A DNA stretch of 64,000 nt from Hydractinia symbiolongicarpus (taxonomy: Eukaryota; Cnidaria; Hydrozoa; Anthoathecata; Hydractiniidae): positions 3,970,001 through 4,034,000 of the forward strand of contig NC_079880.1 in assembly GCF_029227915.1 (NCBI RefSeq), written 5' to 3'. A program made the translations under genes and the position numbers. Below the pieces are notes generated by a model. It was not told where the DNA came from. It was given only the letters and a program-made list of their open reading frames with translations, and made no database searches. Shown here in pieces: positions 30,601-39,745 of the stretch (the stretch's first letter is position 1; every line of letters begins with the position of its first letter).

Positions 30601-33600
30601 GACGCTAAATAAAAGAAATTAAATCGCCGGCAAACGAAAATCCGCGATTTCCCGTAAATCCCGGACTCGGCCCGTATAGTCAAAAGTATACAAAGAAAGT
30701 ACCCAGGGAGTAAACTCATTTCCCGAACGATTTTTTAAATTATTTTTTCACCACTAAAACGCATGAGACTTGTAGTTTTCAAAAATGTTTTCATTTTTGA
30801 TGAGACGCTTAATGAAAGAGGTTTAATCGCCGGCAAACGAAATCCCGCGTTTTCCCGTAAATCCGGGGCTTGGCCCGTATAGTCGAATGTATACAAAGAA
30901 AGTACCCAGGGAGTAAACTCATTTCCCAAAAGATTTTTTAAATTTTTTTTTCACCACTAAAACGCATGAGACTTGTGGTTTTTAAAAATGTTTTCATTTT
31001 TGATGAGACGCTGAATAAAAGAAGTTTAATCGCAGGCAAACGAAAATCCGCGATTTCCCGTAAATCCCGGCTTGGCCCGTATAGTCAAAAGTATACAAAG
31101 AAAGTACCCAGGGAGTAAACTCATTTCCCGAACGATTTTTTAAATTATTTTTTCACCACTAAAACGCATGAGACTTGTGGTTTTTAAAAATGTTTTCATT
31201 TTTGATGAGACGCTGAGTAAAAGAAGTTTAATCGCCGGCAAACGAAAACCCGCGATTTCCCGTAAATCCCGGGCTGGGCCCGTATAGTCAAAAGTATACA
31301 AAGAAAGTACCCAGGGAGTAAACTCAATTCCCGAACGATTTTTTAAATCACTTTTTCACCACTAAAACGCATGAGACTTGTAGTTTTTAAGAATGTTTTC
31401 ATTTTTGATGAGACGCTGAATAAAAGCAGTTTAATCGGCGGCAAACGAAATCCCGCGTTTTCCCGTAAATCCGGGGCTTGGCCCGTATAGTCGAATACAT
31501 ACAAAGAAAGTACCCAGGGTGTAAAGTCATTTCCCGAACGATTTTTTAAATTTTTTTTTCACCACTAAAACGCATGAGACTTGTAGTTTTCAAAAATGTT
31601 TTCATTTTTGATGAGACGCTGAATAAAGGAAGTTTAATCGTATAGTGAAAAGTATACAAAGAAAGTACCCAGGGTGTAAACTCATTTCCCGAACGATTTT
31701 TTAAATTATTTTTTCACCACTAAAACGCATGAGACTTGTAGTTTTCAAAAATGTTTTCATTTTTGATGAGACGCTGAATAAAAGAAGTTTAATCGCCGGC
31801 AAACGAAAACCCGCGATTTCCCGTAAATCCCGGGCTTGGCCCGTATAGTCAAAAGTATACAAAGAAAGTACCCAGGGAGTAAACTCATTTCCCGAACGAT
31901 TTTTTAAATTACTTTTTCACCACTAAAACGCATGAGACTTGTAGTTTTTAAAAATGTTTTCATTTTTGATGAGACGCTGAATAAAAGAAGTTTAATCGCC
32001 GGCAAACGAAAACCTGCGATTTCCCGTAAATCCTAGACTCGGCCCGTATAGTCGAAAGTATACAAAGAAAGTACCCAGGGAGTAAACTCATTTCCCAAAC
32101 GATTTTTTAAATTATTATTTCACCACTAAAACGCATGAGACTTGTAGTTTTCAAGAATGTTTTCATTTTTGATGAGAGGCTGAATAAAAGCAGTTTAATC
32201 GCCGGCAAACGAAATCCCGCGTTTTCCCGTAAATCCGGGGCTTGGCCCGTATAGTCGAATATATACAAAGAAAGTACCCAGGGTGTAAACTCATTTCCCG
32301 AACGATTTTTTAAATTTTTTTTTTACCCCTAAAACGCATGAGACTTGTAGTTTTCAAAAATGTTTTCATTTTTGATGAGACGCTGAATAAAAGAAGTTTA
32401 ATCGCCGGCAAACGAAAACCCGCGATTTCCCGTAAATCCCGGCTTGGACCGTATAGTGAAAAGTATACAAAGAAAGTACCCAGGGTGTAAACTCATTTCC
32501 CGAACGATTTTTTAAATTATTTTTTCACCACTAAAACGCATGAGACTTGTAGTTTTCAAAAATGTGTTCATTTTTGATGAGACGCTGAATAAAAGAAGTT
32601 TAATCGCCGGCAAACGAAAACCCGCGATTTCCCGTAAATCCCGGGCTTGGCCCGTATAGTCAAAAGTATACAAAGAAAGTACCCAGGGAGTAAACTCATT
32701 TTCCGAACGATTTTTTAAATTACTTTTTCACCACTAAAACGCATGAGACTTGTAGTTTTTAAAAATGTTTTCATTTTTGATGAGACGCTGAATAAAAGAA
32801 GTTTAATCGCCGGCAAACGAAAACCTGCGATTTCCCGTAAATCCTGGACTCGGCCCGTATAGTCAAAAGTATACAAAGAAAGTACCCAGGGAGTAAATTC
32901 ATTTCCAAAACGATTTCTTAAATTATTTTTTCACAACTAAAACGCATAAGACTTGTAGTTTTTAAAAATGTTTTCATTTTTGATGAGACGCTGAATAAAA
33001 GAAGTTTAATCGCAGGCAAACGAAAACCCGCGATTTCCCGTAAATCCCGGCTTGGCCCGTATAGTCAAAAGTATACAAAGAAAGTACCCAGGGAGTAAAC
33101 TCATTTCCCGAACGATTTTTTAAATTATTTTTTCACTACTAAAACGCATAAGACTTGTAGTTTTCAAAAATATTTTCATATTTGATGGGACGCTGAATAA
33201 AAGAAGTTTAATCGCCGGCAAACGAAAATCCGCGATTTCCCGTAAATCCCGGACTCGGCCCGTATAGTCAAAAGTATACAAAGAAAGTACCCAGGGAGTA
33301 AACTCATTTCCCGAACGATTTTTTAAATTATTTTTTCACCACTAAAACGCATGAGACTTGTAGTTTTCAAAAATGTTTTCATTTTTGATGAGACGCTGAA
33401 TAAAAGAAGTTTAATCGCCGGCAAACGAAAACCGCCATTTCCCGTAAACCCCGGACTCGGCCCGTATAGTCAAAAGTATACAAAGAAAGTACCCTGTGAG
33501 TAAACTCATTTCCAGAACGATTTTTTAAATTATTTTTTCACCACTAAAACGCATAAGACTTGTAGTTTTTAAAAATGTTTTCATTTTTGATGAGACGCTG

Positions 33601-34300
33601 AATAAAAGAAGTTTAATCGCCGGCAAACGAAATCCCGCGTTTTCCCGTAAATCCAGGGCTTGGCCTGTATAGTCAACAGTATACAAAGAAAGTACCAAGG
33701 GAGTAAATTCATTTCCAGAACGATTTTTTAAATTATTTTTTCACCACTAAAACGCATAAGACTTGTAGTTTTCAAAAATGTTTTCATTTTTGATGAGACG
33801 CTGAATAAAAGAAGTTTAATCGCGGCAAACGAAAACCCGCGATTTCCCGTAAATCCCGGCTTGGCCCGTATAGTCAAAAGTATACAAAGAAAGTACCCAG
33901 GGAGTAAACTCATTTCCCGAACGATTTTTTAAATTATTTTTTCACCACTAAAACGCATAAGACTTGTAGTTTTCAAAAATATTTTCATATTTGATGGGAC
34001 GCTGAATAAAAGAAGTTTAATCGCTGGCAAACGAAAATCCGCGATTTCCCGTAAATCCCGGACTCGGCCCGTATAGTCAAAAGTATACAAAGAAAGTACC
34101 CAGGGAGTAAACTCATTTCCCGAACGATTTTTTAAATTATTTTTTCACCACTAAAACGCATGAGACTTGTAGTTTTCAAAAATGTTTTCATTTTTGATGA
34201 GACGCTTAATGAAAGAGGTTTAATCGCCGGCAAACGAAATCCCGCGTTTTCCCGTAAATCCGGGGCTTGGCCCGTATAGTCGAATGTATACAAAGAAAGT

Positions 34301-34306
34301 ACCCAG
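34301..34306. other. target-site duplication, left copy
   Basis: The satellite sequence GTACCCAG is cut here. CCCAG (34302-34306) is repeated directly after the right end of the element (49812-49816). The match is 5 bp; Polintons normally make 6-bp duplications, and the sixth base differs (ACCCAG here, TCCCAG if the last element base is counted on the right). Confidence 0.75.
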
Positions 34307-34579
34307 AGAGATAGGAAAATGGGGATCCTAGGACAGCGATTAATAATGTTGTGCACACTCCACGTCAATTTATAGATCATCCACGTCAAATCAACGATAG
34401 AAGAGTCAATAAAATCCATGTGCACTTTACCACTTTACGTTAAATAAGCGGGCATGCTCTATAATATCTGTCCCCACCCACCCTCCCCTGCAGTGTCCTA
34501 TAATTTATAGTGTTATGTGTGTCTATAATGTCCTCTGACAGGTGTGGTAATGTCCTCTGGCCAGTGTGGTAATACCATC
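34307..34579 (+). repeat. left terminal inverted repeat (273 bp)
   Basis: It matches the reverse complement of 49508-49811. The first ~167 bp (34307-34473) look identical to the right copy. The two then differ by a 53-bp G/C-rich tract missing here and by an extra 22-bp tandem unit (about 34529-34550) present only here. The repeat reaches into the 3' end of polB. It contains two ATCCACGTCAA-like direct repeats and the C-rich strand of a G-quadruplex motif at 34472-34488. Confidence 0.93.
34472..34488 (-). other. G-quadruplex motif in left terminal repeat
   Basis: The plus strand reads CCCCACCCACCCTCCCC, so the minus strand has four G-runs separated by single bases. This is the arrangement known to give very stable parallel G-quadruplexes. 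It lies just beyond the polB stop codon. Confidence 0.8.
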
Positions 34580-35344
34580 TTCCAAAATTATGCGTTTATC
34601 ATCATCGGCATTGAGCGCCAGTTTATTTGTTTTTATTGTGTGAACATCATGCTTAATGGATCGAAAGGTCATTTGGGTTCTGTAAATGTTCTCACCCTCA
34701 AACAGGCATCTCTTATAATCATTGAAACCTATGGTCTCCCTTACCACACATTTCTTCACCCCCTTACACCTCTTATCCTCCTTACCACATAGTTGTTTGT
34801 ATGCACAGGTCTTAGCTCTTAGGGCTACAAACTCAGTCATCACCTTACCACCTAACTCGTCCTTCATCAGCCCAATGATCTTTTTATTCAAACCCAATGG
34901 TAGAGGTCTACCATCTTCCTTATCATACCCCGATGTGTCAAATCTCGCGGGCACATCGTTCGCGATATCTTTGTAAAAGTCGTCTGTTTTTATGTGGTAA
35001 ACGAATGAATCCGTATCCATGTAGCAAAGCTTCACATCATCACCATATTTCGGTCTCATGTAATCATGGTGGAACTCATACATAACCATCTTGGATAGAT
35101 GGAGGATCGTGGGGCCGAGGTAGATCAGTTTGTTCATTTTGATCTTGATCTTGGACATGTCTATCCCCATCAGTGTTTCCGAGAAACGGATTGCACCCCT
35201 GAAGTTTGGCTTCATCACCATTTTCTCATAATTCTTTTGGTTGGTGGCCAAACGTATATCCTTCTGTCTTCGCTGATTCTCCATTGTCTTACCAAAGACA
35301 GAATTGTTCATCAGCTTGAAGAAATCCTTTTCAAAGTCATTCTT

Positions 35345-35347
35345 TTA
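35345..35347 (-). other. second premature TAA in polB
   Basis: In-frame TAA 37 codons after the first stop, just before the KNDFEKDFFKLMNN segment that leads into polymerase motif B. The 48 codons between the two large open frames keep recognisable polymerase sequence, so no frameshift is involved. Confidence 0.9.
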
Positions 35348-35455
35348 CTCCGTGCGCAGCTGTGTATTGAAGTCGATGTAAGGTTTCAACCATGCGCTCT
35401 GATCAAACCTCAGTACCCTATGAACCTTATCCAGAACAAGACCGTGATTCAAAGC

Positions 35456-35458
35456 TTA
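35456..35458 (-). other. first premature TAA in polB
   Basis: Read on the minus strand this is TAA in the same frame as the polymerase sequence on both sides. It falls after VIHIRALA, where family members continue without a break into the segment before motif B. Confidence 0.9.
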
Positions 35459-38009
35459 AGCAAGCGCACGGATATGAATCACATAGTTCCTCTTGTCCGA
35501 AAGACACGGTGTCAGCTTCTCGACACCATTGATAACCTTCCTCTCGGGCATGAAAGGAAGATCGTTATGTGTGTCATGAAGATTATGTGGATATCTAACA
35601 TCAACCTCAAGCATGTACCCCTTTTCACCGTTTTCCACAGCCAACTCTGAAATGAGTTCTGGTGTAAATTTACCGGAATCATCCCACTCAAACCCCCCGG
35701 TGGGCATCTTCTGTATCATAGCCCATCCATACAGATTGTTAGCATCAAGATACTGTAGATAGGTTGTATCTTCTGAAGTATTATACATATCGCCCATATA
35801 TGGATTATTTGCTTTCGCGTGTCTGTGAACGGCCTGACAGAGACCGCCCCTAATACCCATCTCCACAAACAGTAACATATCCATATCTGACAACAAATCC
35901 AGCTCAACATCTGTCTTTTTCAGGCATGCCTGCCAAGCTAATCCGGGGGCCGTGTAAAAATGAGCGGGATCTAGTTTATAGTTTCTCAAACATGTCTCTC
36001 TGAATGTCTCAAACACATCACTCAGAAGCAGAACATCCGTCTTGAGATAGATATCATGATAAACGCCCATATTTTCAACTTTCATGTCCTTCCACACCTT
36101 CTGGGCATGCGCATAATCGGCATCGCTGATACCATTCATGTTCAACTTGCTATAAAAGTCATCTTTCGAAGGAAGCCTGGTTTCATTAAACCTATCGAAT
36201 GAATCAACATACTCATATGGGTATACACCCTTCCTTCTCATTATGTTGAATTGCTCATCATTGAAGAATTTTCTAAGGTTTTTACACTGACCATCGGATA
36301 GATTGTCAGCTAAGGAACCTAATCCTCTTGACATAAATCTAAATGAATCGATGAATCTCAGCTTTATCTTTTTGTCTTTGGTCTCACCATTTTTGTTGGT
36401 GTATTCACCAACCTTAACATCGGTCGAGAAAGAGATATATTTCTCTTTATTTTCAGCGATTACACTCATACCACCTTCTCCATACTTCTTCGCAAGCTCT
36501 TTGATAAATAGATGTGAATCATATCCACTCAGATTATGGAAGACAACCGGAATATAATTAGGCACCTTGTAACGGAGATTACATTCCATGTGTGCCGATC
36601 CACGAAACTTGCCGGTAAAATGACAGTGATCCCTAACCTTGATGTCATCATCGCCAAATTCTGTCATACAGATGTGGCAGTTGGTGGAATTTTCATATCC
36701 ATCAAGTTCTTCATCGGTTAGATCTTGCATACCAAGTTGTGGAAACATGTTGTATAACCTTTTCGCCTCGGAAACCACATGATCCACAAAGCGCGGAACA
36801 CAGTCATCACCACGGTAAAGCTTCAGAGGGTCCAAAACTTCACCATGAGCATATTTACTATAACAACAGAATCCGGTGGGGATATGTTTACCAACTTTCT
36901 CGGTGGACGATCCACACTCTATCTCTTCAGGTTTTGTAAAAGCTTCGAAATCGGCATACATGATGAATGGGGCTTTGAGCTGGTACTGACCGTGGGTGAA
37001 GGTTAAGGTGCTATCCTCCTTAGGGAGTTGAATATTAACGGCATCATTATTCTTATAATACTCAAAGTGCTCATCCCTTTTCTGTTCGCTTGGAAAACCG
37101 GAGAGACAATTCAGGCAATAATGCTCTTTATTTTTATTCTTTGAGTTTAACTTTCTCAGGACACCGCTCAGGTTCTTAACAGCGATATAATGCCTCTTAT
37201 CCCCTTCACACAGTAAAAACAAAACAACAGTCTCATCCCGATCAAGATGCTTCGACTTTCGACACATATAGACACCCTCTTTGTCATCTTTTGTCAAAAC
37301 ATGCACGGCGATATCAGGGTTCCTTCTCTCAAACAAATCTATTTTATTTAGCGCCATTGGGAAAGTTAAACCATCCCAATTATACTTGTCATGCTTCTTA
37401 AGGTTTGAGATTCGCTCAGGATGATTATCGATCTTGTCATGATTGAGAGCAGCGATAATAGTCCATTTGAAACATTCCTCATCACCCTCGTTATGGGGGT
37501 TAATCACGGAGAACTTTCCACTGAAATTCTTAGGTAGCGGTAAGTAAGAACTACCTCTGGTTAATTTTAGCTTATGAAAGTCCACATGCATATGCAAGAT
37601 TTTATCAATTGTGAATCCGCTAGCTGGCAGCGCGGGGTTCTCAATCTGCTTCAACGACTTCTTCTGCCCAAGCACGTCACTCATCAACCTATTTACGACG
37701 TGCTCGACCTTTTCGAGAAAGACCCTGACATTCTTCCCACCATCCGAGTTTATTTTGAAACGTTTGTATGAACCTACAAAAGCTTCTTCAATGGGGGTAT
37801 AGGGGTTTTCCTCCTCTTCCTCCTCCTCCACCTCTTCCTCTTCCTCTTCCTCTTCACTGCCCTTTTTATACAAACCCATGATCTTATCCTTCATGGTTTT
37901 GAAAGCTTTGCTCGCTTTCTCCTTAATAGCCTTAGGTACATGATTTATTAACCAGTCTCTCCATTCGATCAACTTGCTTTTCAAATTCATGTCTTGTTGG
38001 CTAGTGCCT

Positions 38010-38185
38010 GGTCTAGGTGCTGGTATGGGTCTTGGCATGGGTATGGGTGCTGGTATGGGTCTTCGCATGGGTATGGGTGCTGGTACCGGTCTTGGCATGG
38101 GTACGGGTCTAGTGGGTCTCGGCATGGGTACGGGTCTAGTGGGTCTCGGCATGGGTACGGGTCTAGTGGGTCTTGGCATGGTTAC
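38010..38185 (-). repeat. coding minisatellite in polB (Pro-Arg repeats)
   Basis: Two adjoining tandem repeats. One has a 27-bp unit, three copies, encoding PVPMPRPTR. The other has a unit of about 30 bp encoding PAPIPMRRPI-like decapeptides. They give a long, basic, proline-rich linker after the SAP-like domain. A shorter related stretch (VPRPVPAPIRPVPAR) is found in the RING protein. Confidence 0.85.
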
Positions 38186-38312
38186 GGGTGCTGACACAGT
38201 AGTGGGTGTCAATAATTCGATCAGATCGGCCTTTCTGAGCCTTGAGTAGCCACGTAGGCCGCGTTCTCTAGCGAGAGCTCTTAATTCAACAACTGTATTT
38301 CTCGAAGTCATG

Positions 38313-38370
38313 CTTGGTTATGATATACGATTTATGAACCTTTAAGATGGTTTTTTATAATCGTGAAACT
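38313..38370 (-). promoter_or_regulatory. polB promoter-like repeat, copy 1
   Basis: A ~57-bp element directly upstream of the polB ATG, one of three copies (also 38397-38452 and 39159-39214). Read on the minus strand it has a TATAAAA box (38353-38359) about 42 nt before the ATG and a shared CGTATATCA segment. The same arrangement precedes the RING gene, which supports a promoter role; this is inference. Confidence 0.6.
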
Positions 38371-38396
38371 AAAAAAAAGATTCATAAAATTTGTTA

Positions 38397-38452
38397 CTTG
38401 GCTATGATATACGATTTTGTAATCTTTAAGCCATTTTTATAAATCGTAAACC
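38397..38452 (-). promoter_or_regulatory. promoter-like repeat, copy 2
   Basis: Second copy of the TATA-containing element, ~80 bp upstream of copy 1. Its ends TACGATTT and AAATCGTA form an inverted repeat, and TATAAAA on the minus strand lies at 38435-38441. No separate gene starts behind it, so it may be an upstream start site for polB or a leftover of the duplication. Confidence 0.5.
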
Positions 38453-38534
38453 GTGTTGGAGGGTCGTGAGTGTCCTAGTTTGTGGGGCAACCACCATGCT
38501 AAATTGTAGTAAAACACGCTTTGTGATACATACA

Positions 38535-38570
38535 TCGATACACCATGGGTAACCACCCATGGTGTATCGA
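38535..38570. other. 16-bp perfect hairpin
   Basis: TCGATACACCATGGGT (38535-38550) and its exact reverse complement (38555-38570) flank a 4-base loop AACC. It lies in the 321-bp gap between the RING gene stop and polB. Related CACCATGGGTACCCACCCA sequences recur as direct repeats at about 39287 and 39331. AGGGTCGTGA also occurs three times (near 38461, 38571, 39313). Confidence 0.85.
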
Positions 38571-38585
38571 GGGTCGTGAATCACA

Positions 38586-38609
38586 TTTGTTACCCGTCCG
38601 AGTAACAAA
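38586..38609. terminator. hairpin 3' of the RING gene
   Basis: TTTGTTAC and GTAACAAA arms (38586-38593 and 38602-38609) lie ~24 nt past the RING gene stop. It is one of a recurring family of GTTAC/GTAAC hairpins found just after genes in this element. A role in 3'-end formation is inferred from position only. Confidence 0.5.
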
Positions 38610-38632
38610 AAATGCCCTAACAATCCGACCCC

Positions 38633-39157
38633 TCAAATATATTGTCTAATGACAAGATCTATTGATGCGCGACATATAGGGCATTTATCCCCACTCTTCT
38701 CCAATTTATATGCGCACGATAAACAGCAGCAAAAATGCCCTGTTCTACCATGAACAATGGTGGCGGTCTTTCGTTTAGAAAGACAAATGATACATCTATC
38801 ATCTTCATCAATGTCATCGTCTGCGTCGTCCTCATCATCAACCTCAACCCGTGCTGGTACCGGTCTAATCGGTGCTGGTACCGGTCTTGGCACTGATACA
38901 TTTGGTCTCATCACGGGTCCCGAAAATTCGGTCACTTCGAGATCCAGCATCCCTAGGACGAGCGGCAAAGTCATATCGGGATATCTTGCGGGTACTGTTG
39001 ATAACAATAATTCGATAAGCTCAGACCTTCTGAGCCGCGAGTATCCACGTAGGCCAAGGTACCTCGCTCTGGCTCTTAAATCAGGGACCGTGAAAAGATC
39101 AGAGTCATCAATATATTCTCTACTGTGTATCAAATCGAGAACGATTCCTGAAGACAT
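38633..39157 (-). CDS. SAP-like plus RING-finger protein (possible E3 ubiquitin ligase)
   Basis: 174 residues. Residues 22-51 form a SAP/Rho-N-like helical motif (LRARARYLGLRGYSRLRRSE) nearly matching the polB N-terminus. A Pro-Arg stretch (89-104) and an acidic run (106-120) follow. Residues 122-163 form a C-terminal RING finger: C122-C125, H141, C144/145-C148, C159-P-x-C162, closest in style to MDM2/IAP-type RINGs. RING proteins of this kind usually recruit E2 enzymes to ubiquitinate targets, so it may act on host defence or the cell cycle; that is inference. Its 5' end and promoter are a duplicate of those of polB. The stop is TGA. Confidence 0.85.
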   Translation of the reverse strand: MSSGIVLDLIHSREYIDDSDLFTVPDLRARARYLGLRGYSRLRRSELIELLLSTVPARYPDMTLPLVLGMLDLEVTEFSGPVMRPNVSVPRPVPAPIRPVPARVEVDDEDDADDDIDEDDRCIICLSKRKTATIVHGRTGHFCCCLSCAYKLEKSGDKCPICRASIDLVIRQYI

Positions 39158-39158
39158 G

Positions 39159-39214
39159 CTTGGTTGTGATATACGATTTTGTAATCTTTAAGATGGTTTT
39201 ATAAATCGTACACC
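39159..39214 (-). promoter_or_regulatory. RING gene promoter-like repeat, copy 3
   Basis: Third copy of the element seen upstream of polB. TATAAAA (minus strand, 39197-39203) lies ~40 nt before the RING gene ATG at 39157. Inverted TACGATTT/AAATCGTA arms are kept. Matching TATA-to-ATG spacing in two genes supports a core promoter. Confidence 0.6.
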
Positions 39215-39353
39215 GTGTTGGAGTGTAATGAGTGTCATCGTTTGTAATACAACCATCACGCTAAATCACACATACATCGATATACCATGGGTACCCACCC
39301 ACCGGCACCTAGAGGGTCGTGACCGGTACACCATGGGTACCCACCCACCAACA

Positions 39354-39377
39354 TTTGTTACTCGTCTGAGTAACAAA
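39354..39377. terminator. hairpin 3' of the small SAP-like gene
   Basis: TTTGTTACTC and GAGTAACAAA form a perfect 10-bp stem with loop GTCT, 11 nt past the stop of the minus-strand gene at 39389. It has the same core as the hairpins at 38586 and 45455. Confidence 0.6.
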
Positions 39378-39388
39378 AAAATACCCAA

Positions 39389-39658
39389 TCACTTGGATCT
39401 TTTGTCGTTATAACGTTTTTGAGCTTTTAGATATGCCTCCCTGTTTTTCGACCTCCACCTTGAACAGTATCCATACCATTCCTTCTTGGTATCCAGATCG
39501 ATGGTGTAGGATGGGTCGAGATCATTCTTCTCAATCACCTCAACCAGTTTAGCCTTTCTCATACCCACGATATACTTAATTCCGCGGGATTTAGCAACCT
39601 CTCGCAACTCTCTCAGTTTCATCAATTTGTAATCTGGTGTGGTATCCATGTCTGACAT
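39389..39658 (-). CDS. small SAP/Rho-N-like DNA-binding protein
   Basis: 89 residues, basic. Residues 10-45 (LMKLRELREVAKSRGIKY then MRKAKLVEVIE) repeat the helix-turn-helix-like pattern seen at the N-termini of polB and the RING protein. The tail is rich in K, R, W and Y. SAP-type motifs usually bind nucleic acid, so a DNA-binding or chromatin-targeting role is plausible but inferred. It is transcribed away from the integrase across an 87-bp AT-rich gap. A second ATG lies four codons in. The stop is TGA. Confidence 0.7.
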   Translation of the reverse strand: MSDMDTTPDYKLMKLRELREVAKSRGIKYIVGMRKAKLVEVIEKNDLDPSYTIDLDTKKEWYGYCSRWRSKNREAYLKAQKRYNDKRSK

Positions 39659-39745
39659 ATTAATATAATATAAAAAACTTTAAGCACTTTTATCGTACCA
39701 CATCATAACAAAAAGGAGATAAATAAAGGTGTGCATAAATAAAAC
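39659..39745. promoter_or_regulatory. divergent promoter region, SAP-like gene / integrase
   Basis: An 87-bp AT-rich gap between divergent genes. It has TATAAAA on the plus strand at 39670-39676, about 70 nt before the integrase ATG, and TTTTATCGTACCACA at 39689-39703. That 15-mer recurs exactly at 40871-40885, on the other side of the integrase gene. Confidence 0.5.

Larger units (their letters stand above)
1..34306. repeat. ~203-bp satellite array, left arm
   Basis: Head-to-tail tandem repeat of a ~202-203-bp monomer, roughly 169 copies. Each monomer carries the same landmarks in order: GAGTAAACTCATTTCC, CACCACTAAAACGCATGAG, GTTTTCATTTTTGATGAGA, TTTAATCGCCGGCAAACGA, a CCCG-rich segment, then GTATAGTCAAAAGTATAC and AAAGAAAGTACCC. 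Monomers differ by scattered substitutions and small indels, and several subtypes recur (for example those with CGAATATATAC in place of CAAAAGTATAC). No gene, RNA gene or other transposon is visible. The array runs off the window edge and stops abruptly at the Polinton terminus. Confidence 0.97.
34523..38311 (-). pseudogene. polB: protein-primed family B DNA polymerase, two in-frame stops
   Basis: Replicative polymerase of the element, expected to copy it from a protein primer. The frame runs 1,262 codons from ATG at 38311 to TAG at 34523-34525, broken by TAA at 35456-35458 and 35345-35347, with no frameshift. N-terminal order: SAP/Rho-N-like helices (residues 7-34), proline-arginine repeats (45-101), helical and acidic stretch (109-168), a CFKW...HYIAV region (280-380), a C2-H finger (399-417), exonuclease motif I YADFEAF (452-458), an HNH/endonuclease VII-like Cys-His cluster (545-579), exonuclease motif II (591-602), exonuclease motif III (755-764) and polymerase motif A DANNLYGWAM (856-865). 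After the stops come motif B (NNSVFGKTMEN), motif C (YMDTDS) and the C-terminal KKIIGLMKDELGGK region. The stops fall between motifs A and B, so the 951-residue product before the first stop would lack motifs B and C and be inactive. The 3' end lies in the terminal repeat. Confidence 0.93.

Noticed and set aside
1-34306. CRISPR-like array
   Set aside because: The repeats are contiguous ~203-bp monomers with no spacers, in animal-type DNA.
132-34425. Many open frames of 60-100 codons in the satellite, on both strands (for example MARIVKSIQRKYPG... and MPAIKLLLFSVSSKMK...)
   Set aside because: They are translations of the repeat monomer, recur with every block, shift frame because the monomer is not a multiple of three, and resemble no protein family.
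34544-38249. Plus-strand frames opposite polB (for example the Gly-Met-rich frame at 37974-38249 and the 183-codon frame at 35099-35650)
   Set aside because: They are mirror images of polB coding sequence, including the proline repeat read backwards.
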